NCBI GenBank assembly: GCA_026182355.1
Contig: JAPFBL010000034.1
Span: 868,001 to 932,000, forward strand
DNA from: Hermatobates lingyangjiaoensis
Taxonomy: Eukaryota; Arthropoda; Insecta; Hemiptera; Hermatobatidae
Direction of reading: 5' to 3'
DNA: 64,000 nucleotides
Under the pieces are notes generated by a model. It did not search any database, was not told the origin of the DNA, and saw nothing but the letters and a program-made list of their open reading frames with translations. Positions 55,440-64,000 of this stretch are shown here, one piece after another; the stretch's first letter is position 1, and each line of letters begins with the position of its first letter. The position numbers and the translations under genes were made by a program.

Positions 55440-56165
55440 TTTCCGTAATTGAAACTTCATGATATTTTTTTTATGAACTGCTAATTTTTTGATCCATTTT
55501 TGCTCAAATTTTCATTATTTTTTAATGAGCCGTTTCGCGTCAAAAAATCATTCTCTGAAAACAGAAATCGTACTGTAACGCCCCTTTAGCGAATGTAATT
55601 TTGAAAAAAAATATCTCAACTCATTCTACACATAATGTTCTATTTTTAGGCATAGTTTCATTGTGATCCGTCTAACAGTATGGCTTGTATCGCTCTCACA
55701 AGGTTTGAGATTGAATTATAAGTCAAAATTTGTACATTTTATTAAAAAAAAAATATTTCCTGTTGTTTTAAAATTCTGAATATATTTTTCGTTTGTTCCA
55801 TTTGTAACCTCAAAGATAATGTCAAAATTTCAAAACTCTAGGGTTATCAGTTTAGGAGAAATAAATGTTTTAAAAAAAACGGTTTTTGGCCAAAAAAGTG
55901 ACTTTCCCATCATGCATAATTCTTCCCAAACAATAGGGATCTTCTCCCTTATGAGGCCCATTTTTGTGTAAAATATCAACTTGATCCATCAAAGATTCTG
56001 GACCGTAGCGTGGTAACAAGCAATGCTAACCCACACACACACACACAGACATCATCGTAAAAACCTCATAAAACGACTTCTGGGACCTCAAAACATGTAA
56101 TTCCGTCAAAATCTCGAGATCGAATTTTTTCACGATCACTATACTTTACTTATAGTAAAGTAAAA
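55440..56165 (+). mobile_element. LINE-type 3' UTR, longest copy
   Basis: Contains GAGCCGTTTCGCGTC, TAACGCCCCTTTAGCG, ATTGTGATCCGTC, a (CA)n at 56031-56046, CATCATCGTAAAAACCTCAT and AAAATCTCGAGATCGAATTT, and ends CTTTACTTATAGTAAAGTA. Relatives are at 2200, 28540 (minus) and 52741. The shape suggests a LINE 3' end; the clade is unknown. Confidence 0.55.
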
Positions 56166-56359
56166 ATTAAGAAATAGTATTAAGAGTTTTTGAACAAATA
56201 GTTGGTCCTCATCAGAGTGATACAATTTGTATGAGTCCAAGAATGGTCATTATGTAACTTCAACGAAGACAGTACTTTGATTGAAAGATCTTAGTTCAAT
56301 TTACTAATCACTATCTGTAATTGACACGTTGAAATATATATATATATATATATATATAA

Positions 56360-56638
56360 TAAATTCAAAACGAAGGAAACACACAGAAAGACACATACAT
56401 AACTCACATCGATATTTCAACCATCGTCGTCATCAGGAGATGTGAAGAGCGAAGAGCGAAGAGTCCCGCAGATGTCGCTGCCCTGTCTTCCTGCGGGACT
56501 CTTCGCTCTTCACACCTCCTGATGACGACGATGGTCGAGATATCGATGTGAGTTATGTCTGTGTCTTTCTGTGTGTTTCCTTCGTTTTGAATTTATTTTA
56601 TTTTAAAAAAGTCCGCTGAACCGTTTCTTTTAATTGTA
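56360..56638. mobile_element. Fold-back PLE tail, family B
   Basis: Arms 56360-56470 and 56491-56600. The plus arm has CTGATGA (56519-56525) but GAGA for GAAA (56537-56540). The minus arm reads TTGAAA and has a changed stem. It ends GTCCGCTGAACCGTTTC and (TA)n. Confidence 0.75.
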
Positions 56639-56639
56639 T

Positions 56640-57042
56640 ATATATATTAGTATAAGTTGGTAGCAGATTCTCATTTAAACATATTTGATTGAAATAACGG
56701 CAGCTTCCGCATTCGTGACTTTAATACTCGCCCTTTCCAGTCTCCTGACTCTTTCTCTTTGAGTGGAGGGAAGTTTCCACAAAATTTGTCCTAATGACGT
56801 GTTATAACACTTTAGGCACTCGGTAACTGTTTAAAAACACTTCAGTAAAAATGTTGTATTTATATAAAAATGACTAACTAGCTTTCGATTTTCGTATATC
56901 AATTATGTCATTAGGACAACTTTTGTGGAAACTTCCCTCCACTCAAAGAGAAATAGTCAGGAGACTGGAAAGGACGAGTATTGAAGTAGTGAATGCGGCA
57001 GCTGCTGTTTTATTTCGAACTGTTGTTCGTCATCAGGAGTAG
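56640..57042. mobile_element. Inverted pair of PLE 5' ends
   Basis: Left arm 56699-56798 and right arm 56906-57008 are inverted repeats, each coding the PLE N-terminus. The left (minus) copy continues to CTGCTACCAACTTATACTAA before (TA)n at 56638. The right copy is cut after VLF and joined to a family C tail. Confidence 0.65.
56905..57042 (+). pseudogene. Penelope-like N-terminus joined to a family C tail
   Basis: The frame from the ATG at 56905 reads MSLGQLLWKLPSTQREIVRR, then LERTSIEVVNAAAAVLF, matching the heads at 3851 and 17202. After F the sequence switches without a gap into a minus-oriented family C tail (CGAACTGTTGTTCGTCATCA), and the frame ends at TAG 57040. The join lies at the FN position where the other heads switch into (TA)n. 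About 45 codons. Not a functional gene. Confidence 0.6.
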
Positions 57043-57108
57043 ACTAGAAGAGAGGACGAAGTGAGAGAGATCTCCCCACGTCGAAGAACGGAGCTTCTTC
57101 GTATATAT
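57012..57108 (-). mobile_element. PLE tail, family C
   Basis: TTTCGAACTGTTGTTCGTCA, then TCAGGAGTAGACTAG and GTGAGAGAGATCTCCCCACG: the core-side half, CTGATGA and GAAA intact, followed by (TA)-rich DNA. Confidence 0.75.
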
Positions 57109-57323
57109 ATTTATATATATGAACTAAAATTTTTAAAAGAACTCATAGAAAAGAAATCACTGAACTCACTACTTATTATTTAAATATATTTATTATTTAT
57201 TATTATTATTTATATTTATTATATTTATTTATATTTATTATTTATTATATATTTATATATAATAATATATATATATTTCATTTGTAGTAGCTCTCTGACG
57301 AGATAGTTTAGATGACCTCAGAG

Positions 57324-57495
57324 CTTATTTTTCTTCAACTAGATTCTTCCCTACGGGATTTTGTCTCATATCCATATCTTAGGTGTTGCTGGTCTGAATA
57401 GCCAGTCACCGCCCAGTATTCAGACCAGCAACAGCTAAGATATGTATATGAGATAAAATGCCGTAGGGAAGAATCAAAATGAAGAAAAATAATTT
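57324..57495. repeat. Fold-back, arms about 75 bp
   Basis: 57324-57399 pairs with 57418-57495 (GTTGCTGGTCTGAAT against ATTCAGACCAGCAAC). No tail core inside. Confidence 0.7.
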
Positions 57496-57499
57496 TCTA

Positions 57500-57610
57500 G
57501 GTTCAAAAATCAAACTCTCATTGCCGACGTTTTGGTTTTATTGTCTATGAAACCTTTTTCATAGGCAGAAGTAAGAATTTTTTGACTTAGAAAATGAAAT
57601 TTACATTATT
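57500..57610 (-). mobile_element. PLE tail, family F fragment
   Basis: CAAACTCTCATTGCCGACGT, TTTTGG and CTTTTTCATAGGCAGAAGTA match 58620-58690. Confidence 0.6.
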
Positions 57611-58221
57611 TAAAGGAACAACAATCTTAACCGGACAAAACCTTCAACTACACTGTCTAGTTAGAAAAACAAATGTGATAGCACATGTAAGGAGATGCGC
57701 CTTACTGAAAAATTAGTTGGATTGGTACAAAAGATTGCCTGAAAGGTAGTAAAAAAAGGGATATGAAAACAAATAATTAAACTTTGAAGTATAATAAACT
57801 ACTTCAGACATTTTGAATAAAAACAGATTTAGTACAACTGTATTCATAGGGAATAGTTAAAAAAATTAAGTAAAACATTTGGAAAATGGAAAGCAAAGAG
57901 AGCAATGTATTCAGAGTGCTTGGCACTCGGCATTTATCAGAATTTCCAGAACAACCCTTAATAAGTATGAATAAGGGACGAAAAGCTTGGCATAAGCACA
58001 TATAAATCCTAATCCAAATTCAAATGGAGCCCCACATTTTATGACTTACCTGACTTTATTTTCATTTATATATATTATATTAAAGAACAGGAGGGTTAGA
58101 TAATAACTAGAAGAAATCACAGGATAATGCTAGTGAACATTTAAAATAAAAATGATCATTAGAGAAATAAAGGACAGAAGAAGAATAATGACTGCTTGAG
58201 GAACAGAAATGAAGTGAATAT
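57611..58221. other. No feature seen
   Basis: AT-rich, no frame recognised. Confidence 0.45.
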
Positions 58222-58545
58222 ATATATATATACAATTAAAAGAAACGGTCCAGCGGACTTTTTTAAATAAAATAAATTCAAAACGAGGGAAACACACAGA
58301 AAGACACAAACATAACTCACATCGATATTTCGACCATCGTCGCCATCAGGAGGTGTGAAGAGCGAAGAGCAAAGAGTCCCGCAGGAAGACAGGGCAGCGA
58401 CAGGAAGACAGAGTCGCTGCCCTGTCTTCCTACGGGACTCTTCGCTCTTCACACCTCCTGATGACGACGATGGTCGAAATATCGATGTGAGTTATGTTTG
58501 TGTCTTTCTGTGTGTTTCCTTCGTTTTGAATTTATTTTATATATA
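58222..58545. mobile_element. Fold-back PLE tail, family B
   Basis: Arms 58266-58401 and 58413-58544, preceded by the minus-strand terminal hairpin (CGGTCCAGCGGACTT). The plus arm holds the cleanest family B core (58452-58489). The minus arm has GCCATCAGG (CTGATGGC), which breaks the box. Confidence 0.8.
58452..58489 (+). ncRNA. Hammerhead-ribozyme-like motif, family B
   Basis: CACCTC (58452-58457) pairs with GATGTG (58484-58489) with one C-U mismatch (stem I). CTGATGA is at 58458-58464, spacer C at 58465, GAC/GTC (58466-58468 with 58473-58475) is stem II and GAAA is at 58476-58479. Then TATC gives a one-pair stem III and a predicted cut between 58483 and 58484 after AUC, an allowed NUH triplet. 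Confidence 0.55.
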
Positions 58546-58790
58546 TATATTGATAAAAGTATCGACCGTAGAATAGAAACAAAACTAAAGTTTATCGGGA
58601 CTCGGTCAGTTCTTCAGGTTCAAATTAAACTCTCATTGATAACGTTTCGGTCTTTATTTAAAACATTTTTCATAGGCAGAAGTATACATTTTGAAACAGA
58701 AAAACTAAGTATTACATTACAAATTATTTTACAAAGAAAAATAGTATGTGGATTTTAACAACAACTGTAGTCTGAATGAACATGTGACAC
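58546..58790 (-). mobile_element. PLE tail, family F
   Basis: TTTATCGGGACTCGGTCAGT, AACTCTCATTGATAACG, TTTCGGTC and CATAGGCAGAAGTATAC: minus copy, single, matching one arm of the fold-back at 7227. Confidence 0.7.
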
Positions 58791-58798
58791 TGAACTGA

Positions 58799-58980
58799 AA
58801 TAACCTAGGTTACTTGGGCCACAAATCTAGAGATTTGTCATTTTAAAACAAACGCGGCGGACGAAAAAATTTGTAAAAACTTCGTTTTGGGAGGATTTTT
58901 TTTAACCGTTTTTTTTTTGGCCCAAGTCAAATCTTTGTTCCCCAAATGTGGCAACCAACAAATTCCTCAAAATTAAGCTT
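58799..58980. repeat. Dispersed repeat Y, copy 1
   Basis: GCCCAAGTCAAATCTTTGTT, then CCCCAAATGTGGCAACCAAC, matches 60494-60540 in direct orientation, while the block TGTCATTTTAAAACAAACGC next to it matches 60440-60480 inverted. Confidence 0.6.
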
Positions 58981-59447
58981 TATAGTTATGTTGGTTTAGG
59001 TTCTACCAAGCTAAGTTTGGAATGAATAATCGCAGGTTGGTCAGCGTAGTCACCTTCCTGTTGCCATTGATGCCAGTTCTTACGTATTCAGTTTCAATGA
59101 CAGTTTTTGTGTACAGTCACTCTGAAGACAAGCGCGGACTGAAGTCTGTTTCATTGAAAAGGAACTCAGTCAGTGTTGTCAACTTATGGACATAGGGGAG
59201 ACAAGGATAAATAAAATAAAAATGAAATAAATAGGGAAAAATATTAAAAATCAATAAAAAACGTACCATAAATAAGAAAAATACATAAGCAAACAAAATT
59301 TAATAATGATAAAGAATAATTATCGATGAAGGCTAAGCTCAGGAGCAGATCTACCCCCCAGGAAAGAAATATGTGGTTATTCTGAAGCTCTTGAAGCGAT
59401 ATTGGTATTGGAATTAGGAATATGGCTAAGGGACTATTCACAGAACT
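58981..59447. other. No feature seen
   Basis: A short T-rich and AT-rich stretch without a recognised frame. Confidence 0.4.
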
Positions 59448-59605
59448 GTCATTGATGCTGAGTCCATGAATGGCATGAATGGCAACGGGGAAGGTCACTG
59501 CGCTTATCTCGGAAGACCTGTAGTCATTTATAACCAACAGCTTGATGGAAGCCAAACCCACATAAAAAACATCACATTGAGTACAGTCCAATCAATAACC
59601 GGAGT
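59448..59605 (-). pseudogene. Penelope-type GIY-YIG relic, second family
   Basis: On the minus strand the frame reads GY, a TGA stop, then LDCTQCDVFYVGLASIKLL and INDYRSSE, with FPVAIHAIHG further on. CxxC followed by FYVG is the YIG half of a GIY-YIG nuclease as found in PLE proteins; the TGA lies where an Arg codon (CGA) is expected in the Y-R-I/L-D-C run. The wording differs from the fragment at 26204 (YKIPC, YIGQTG), so it belongs to another lineage. The conserved catalytic Arg/Glu are not clear and the relic is decayed. Confidence 0.5.
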
Positions 59606-60399
59606 GACATTAATCCTATTTCAGATTAAAGAATGTTGGTACAACCACCCTTTTAGAAAACGATATGTTTCTCCAAAAGCAGCATGAAATTTCTCACAAT
59701 GAATTTATTTTATTACATATATAACAATAATTTAGAATTCTTTTCGACTTTTCTTTCCCAGATTTGAAAACAAAGTTTTTACTTTTTATTTTATTATAAA
59801 AGACAGGGGTTACTTCATGTAATATTCCTTTGAAAACTTTTTTAATTGCTTGTTAAAAACTTTAAACAAATGGAAATTTAAAATGCGTTTATATGTCATT
59901 TTTTGTTCTATTGGTTGTACTTTATTGTTGCCTAAATTATTCAAACCAGTATAATTCAATTAAATTTCTTGTTAGTCATCTAACATTTTTACTCTTCTCT
60001 TATTTTCTTCAGAGAACAAGTACAACTGATTTAAATAACTTTTGATCTTGTTTATTTTTATTTTAACCTAAATAGATGTATATTTAAGTGTTCAGACATA
60101 TACTGGAGGATCACATCACAAATATGGATCAGATTAATGATATTTTTGGTCTTGCATTTTTGATGAAGCTGAAAATGAAATATATAAATACAGTGAACTT
60201 TAATCAAAAATGTAATTTTAAATTATATATAGATTTAGATTTTGTCAGTTCAAAAAGGAAGGTAAAACTTGAAAGATTTGTACTTTACTTTCAACCATTG
60301 CATTTGTTACCTAGATGATGAAGGGAAATTAAACTATACAAAGATACCTCAAATTTATTATTTTGCAATGGATCCATTTGTTTGTTATGTGTGAAATCT
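59606..60399. other. AT-rich DNA, no feature seen
   Basis: A 76-codon plus frame at 60088 has no domain I recognise. Confidence 0.4.
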
Positions 60400-60555
60400 A
60401 AACGGATGAAAGTCAATCCCCTCGAAGAGAAGTTTTTACAAATTTGATCGTCCACTGCGTTTGTTTTAAATGACAAATCGGTAGATATTTTTGACCAAGT
60501 CAAAGCTTTGTTCCTCAAATGTAGCAAACAACAAAATTCGTCAAAATTTAGTGCA
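60400..60555. repeat. Dispersed repeat Y, copy 2
   Basis: CGAAGAGAAGTTTTTACAAA, GCGTTTGTTTTAAATGACAA and GACCAAGTCAAAGCTTTGTT are shared with 58799-58980, but with half of the unit inverted relative to the other. Confidence 0.6.
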
Positions 60556-60967
60556 CTATTATTCGACGCTACATTTCTGCTTTTTAGTTATATATCTATA
60601 TTATTTATATGTTCATTTTTATAATAAATCTTTTGGATGCTGGGACCTAGAGTCATGAAAAACTTGTTTGTAGTTTTTTTTTTGGTTTTTCAGAATTGAC
60701 AAAGATATTCTTTCAAATATAAAAGTATTTTGCGAGTTTAACCTTTTAAAATAAAATCTTTGAGTCATCACTATTTTGGCTCCACTTTGCCTTATCAGCA
60801 AGAATAAAACAATAGTAAATTGCTGCCCACACCCTTAGAGTAAAAAAAGTTGTTTGTTTGTTTTTCGACACCCACCCTTATGAGGCTTTTAGGGTTGTTC
60901 TAGGGGCGGAAATTGTGACTCATTTATTACTTCATCCATTTTTAGTAATGGGTGAGTCGCATTACCT
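60556..60967. other. No feature seen
   Basis: AT-rich DNA, then a short GC-richer stretch at 60860-60920 just before the SINE. Confidence 0.4.
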
Positions 60968-61190
60968 GTTGATTCTACATTGGGAATCCAATTTTGCATA
61001 ACTCAAGTGTATTTAGAGTAGGGATCTTTAACGAGAACCTGACATCATACAGGCTCGGGACCAATAGTTTAGCGTCTAAACGTTCTTCTCCGAGGAACGA
61101 AGTGCTCAAATATATTTACCTCTCATGTGAGTATCGAACCTGGACCTACCAGTTCAAAGGCGAGTACGTTAACTACTGAGCTAACCTGGC
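60968..61190 (-). mobile_element. tRNA-derived SINE, distal part missing
   Basis: GATTCTACATTGGGAATCCA, ACGAGAACCTGACATCATAC and AGGCTCGGGACC, ending GAGCTAACCTGGCTC. A 60-codon frame inside it is spurious. Confidence 0.75.
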
Positions 61191-61625
61191 TCTCTAGAGT
61201 AAAGAAAGTAATATAGTGTTATAGCAAAACCTGGCGGTTTATAAGTCTGCCAAAATGTACATTTGTAACGACTCTACCTAAAACCAATCTTATTAGCCCT
61301 CAAGAGAATGCAATTTTTAGTTTGCCTTTTAAAAAATAAATGTGTTTCTGTTAGTAGTTTTATGAAGATGATTTGAGACTGTGGACTGAGGATGGCAATA
61401 TGAATAGCTAATTATATTGTTTATTTGAAAAGTTGAAGTATTACTCTTTAAACTTTATGATTGAGCTTTACTTAGAAGTCAGAAAAAAAAAGTCACTAAC
61501 GCAATTATGGGGACATATGAGCTTAATAGCGTGTGTGAAATCTGGCGTAATAAATGTGTTAAATAGGACCTTAACTCGTAAAAGGTTATGCTGGTTGTAT
61601 TTTTTATGCGGCTGCAAAGTTTAGG
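61191..61625. other. AT-rich DNA, no feature seen
   Basis: No frame or repeat recognised. Confidence 0.45.
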
Positions 61626-61747
61626 ATAGAACTTTCACCATTTCTTCCACACTCGTTCTCGTTATTACTCCTATTTAACTCTCATTTTTACATTTCTCTT
61701 TCTTCTTCTCCCATAATGTCTCTCTTTCTCCTTTCCTGCTCCACAGA
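61626..61747. repeat. Pyrimidine-rich tract upstream of the LINE relic
   Basis: Almost purine-free stretches (TTCTCTTTCTTCTTCTCCC, CTCTCTTTCTCCTTTCCTGC) ending CTCCACAG directly before the LINE coding block. Composition matches the minisatellite at 62510. Confidence 0.6.
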
Positions 61748-62058
61748 CAATGAAGGACCTTGTCTATAAGGCGGTCATTCGTTCAACTATGACATATGGA
61801 TGCTCAGTGTGGTTTGGAGCGGCACCCACGAACAAGAACTGCATCCAAGATTTACAGAATAAATGTGCCCGCCTTATAACTAGGGCTCCATGGTATGCTA
61901 GAAATGTCGATATTCAACATGATTTGAGTTGGAAATCAATTGATTGCTACATTAGTCGACTTGCTAACAATGAAGACAAAATACTGCCCACCTATCCAAA
62001 TCTCCTTGTTCGGGACCTGAATCCAACAAACAACCCTTTCCAATCCCGTGACTCCTAA
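61748..62058 (+). pseudogene. Jockey/CR1-type LINE, reverse transcriptase C-terminal fragment
   Basis: The frame reads MKDLVYKAVIRSTMTYGCSV, W, then QDLQNKCARLITRAPWYARN, DIQHDLSWKSIDCYISRLAN and PFQSRDS before TAA. TYGCxVW followed by QNKxxRxITxAPWYxRN is the C-terminal region just after the reverse transcriptase of jockey-clade LINEs, where it helps bind the RNA. Catalytic RT motifs and the endonuclease are absent: a severely 5'-truncated copy. Both flanks are pyrimidine-rich, so it may have inserted into, or carry as its own 3' region, the CT-rich minisatellite. Confidence 0.8.
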
Positions 62059-62509
62059 TAGCTCCCTTCCTGAACCAATCATGACGACCTGATGACTTAT
62101 ATATAATATAGTACCTCATATAATGCAAAACTGCAAGACCATACGACCACGAATACGACTCCTTTCCCTGACAGACTAACGTCCCCAGTATTGACAATGC
62201 CAACTGATCAATACAAAAAAAAGCAGGATGATAATTTAGCAGTAGTGGGCCTCTAGTCCGGAACTGCTAATTACGACGTGCACTGTCGTGCATGGAACTC
62301 TTCGTTGGTCGTTGGTCCTTTCCTGTTTTCCTTTCTATCTTTCTCTTCTTCTAACTCTATCACACTCTTTCCCTTTTACTTTCCTACAATTTATCAATTT
62401 CATTTTTTACTCTCTCTACCTTTTCCTTCTTATTCATTCTCTTTCCCTCATTCACTCTCTTTGACTAACCTATCTAATACTCACACTTGAGCTATTCCTT
62501 TTTCTCTCT
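62059..62509. other. Region between LINE relic and minisatellite
   Basis: A possible 3' UTR of the LINE (A-run at 62214), then increasingly pyrimidine-rich DNA from 62300. Confidence 0.4.
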
Positions 62510-63170
62510 CTCTCTCAATCCCACCCTTGTTTTAACCTTTTCCTCCCGTTGTGTCCAAAATTTCCTCGTATTTCCTTTTTCTTTTTCTGTCTCTCAATCC
62601 CACCCGTGTTTTAACGTTTTTTAACCTTTTTCTTTTTCTGTGTACCAAATTTCCTCCTATTTCCTTTTTCTTTCTCTCTCTCTCTCTCTATCCCACCCGT
62701 GTTTTAACCTTTTTCTTTTTCTGTGTACCAAATTTCCTCCTATTTCCTTTTTCTTTCTCTCTCTCTCTATCCCACCCGTGTTTTAACCTTTTTCTTTTTC
62801 TGTGTCCCAAATTTCCTCCTATTTCCTTTTTCTTTCTCTCTCTCTCTCTATCCCACCCGTGTTTTAACCTTTTCCTTTTTCTGTGTCCCAAATTTCCTCC
62901 TATTTCCTTTTTCTTTCTCTCTCTCTCTCTCTATCCCACCCGTGTTTTAACCTTTTTCTTTTTCTGTGTCCCAAATTTCCTCCTATTTCCTTTTTCTTTC
63001 TCTCTCTCTCTCTCTATCCCACCCGTGTTTTTCCCTTTTTCTTTTTCTGTGTCCCAAATTTCCTCCTATTTCCTTTTTCTTTCTCTCTCTCTCAATCCCA
63101 CCCGTGTTTTAACCTTTTCCTCTTTCTGTGTCCCAAATTCCTCCTACTTCCCTTTTCTTTTTCCGTTCCT
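62510..63170. repeat. Polypyrimidine minisatellite, unit about 80-84 bp, 8 copies
   Basis: The unit start ATCCCACCCGTGTTTTAACC recurs at about 62517, 62597, 62689, 62769, 62849, 62932, 63016 and 63096, each followed by TTTTTCTTTTTCTGTGTCCC, AAATTTCCTCCTATTTCC and a (CT)n of varying length. A 261-codon frame across it (62551-63336) is repeat, not a gene. Confidence 0.95.
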
Positions 63171-64000
63171 CTTTTTTGTCTACCTCTCACTTACTCCCCT
63201 TTTTCCTATTTCATACACAACTCTCTCTCAATTTTATCTCTCATTCTTACTTTCTCCATCACACATCTTTCTCGCATCACAATCTCCCTCCATTTTCCTG
63301 CTATTCTCTCTCTCTCTTGCGAACACTTTCTTTTAATTAATGTACTCATTGGGTGCTAAACTTTCTTATATATTCTCAGTATATGTTCCCCAACATTACG
63401 TTACCTAGATTCAAAATTATTATAATCAACCCCATAAAATTTATAAAAAGAATTAAATAAATTAGTGTTTTGAGTGATTATAAATAATTAGAATGTATTG
63501 AGTCAGGAGCCCTGGCTAAGGAATCCAGCGGAAAGGGACAGATAACACCTGCCTGATCTTGTTGCTTATTATCTGGTTCTATTGTATTATGAAATACGAA
63601 TCTGGATTCTTTTCAGAATCCACTCTTGTAGCTAAGTCCGATCGCTTTCACTTCCTATATTGTGAGTTGTGGACCGCCACAATAGCCCGGTCACGTAATA
63701 TAAACAGTTGCCGACCCGGCACGACGTGGAAAACCAACTACCCTCGAGGGGGTCACTTTCCCTATAAAAATATTTTCTTCTTACAACCATTTCACCTGCT
63801 ATGATTTATTTGAAACCATTTCAAGTAACCTTTTCTGGTAACCCAATAACACGGTCAGTGCTCTTTGACCAGCTCTAAACAAAGTGCAAAGATAAAAAAA
63901 ATAATAAGTAACTCTACCTTTTCAATTAATTTACTATTTCCTATAAAAGAATAAATAAGACCATAAACTTATATTTGTAATTGAAGAACATAAACAAATA
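63171..64000. other. Pyrimidine-rich shoulder, then no feature
   Basis: CT-rich to about 63340. A GC-richer stretch at 63660-63760 (CCGACCCGGCACGACGTGG) has no frame I recognise. Confidence 0.4.

Noticed and set aside
58159..58576. Frames containing DDDGRNIDVSYVCVFLCVSF
   Set aside because: This peptide is the translated family B tail, including the hammerhead-like core. It recurs only because the DNA repeats.
62551..63336. 261-codon open frame rich in FLFLCPKFPPISFFFLSLSL
   Set aside because: It is the translation of an 80-84 bp polypyrimidine tandem repeat. Equivalent frames open in other phases too.

Overview
This is an AT-rich, gene-poor eukaryotic window with no intact host gene that I can support. 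Nothing looks prokaryotic: there are no operons, ribosome-binding sites or compact coding. Recognisable protein-coding DNA is all relics of mobile elements: Penelope-like elements (PLE), an RTE-type and a jockey/CR1-type LINE, a Ty1/copia element and an hAT transposon. This mix, a tRNA-derived SINE family and very many (TA)n microsatellites fit a metazoan, plausibly an arthropod, but the sequence does not fix the taxon.

The dominant signal is a set of at least eight related families of short elements that I read as PLE tails (named A to H here). Each carries a compact motif CTGANGA - one spacer base - short hairpin - GAAA, which matches the core of a hammerhead ribozyme; hammerhead motifs are known from Penelope-like retroelements. 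The link to PLEs is seen directly at 26204-26710, where a reverse-transcriptase thumb plus GIY-YIG endonuclease reading frame runs straight into a family B tail. Separate pieces of the PLE N-terminus (starting MSLGQLL or MSLAQHI, ending LLPxYTNIY) occur about eight times and nearly always run into a (TA)n tract. Most tails occur as head-to-head inverted pairs, so the window is full of long potential hairpins.

Layout: 1-4500 old SINE and LINE pieces and the first PLE head and tail. 4500-12000 SINEs and fold-back tails. 12800-23800 is the densest zone: an interlaced inverted repeat (14.2-15.4 kb), a 1.4-kb palindrome carrying PLE heads (15.9-17.3 kb), two 804-bp hAT copies in opposite orientation (17.6-19.6 kb), and about ten tails. 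24.0-24.3 kb holds a GC-richer frameshifted coding fragment I cannot name. 26.2 kb is the PLE endonuclease relic and 30.2-30.9 kb the RTE relic. 34.8-38.0 kb has four SINE copies, one with a clear 13-bp target duplication. 39.2-47.6 kb is quiet AT-rich DNA apart from one 1.5-kb dispersed repeat. 48.7-49.8 kb has a copia RNase H fragment between direct repeats. 50.8-58.8 kb holds further fold-backs, LINE 3' regions, a CCACACC minisatellite and a dispersed repeat. 59.5 kb has a second GIY-YIG relic, 61.7 kb a jockey-like relic, and 62.5-63.2 kb a polypyrimidine minisatellite.

Family names, folds and cleavage sites were assigned by eye. No database search or folding program was run.
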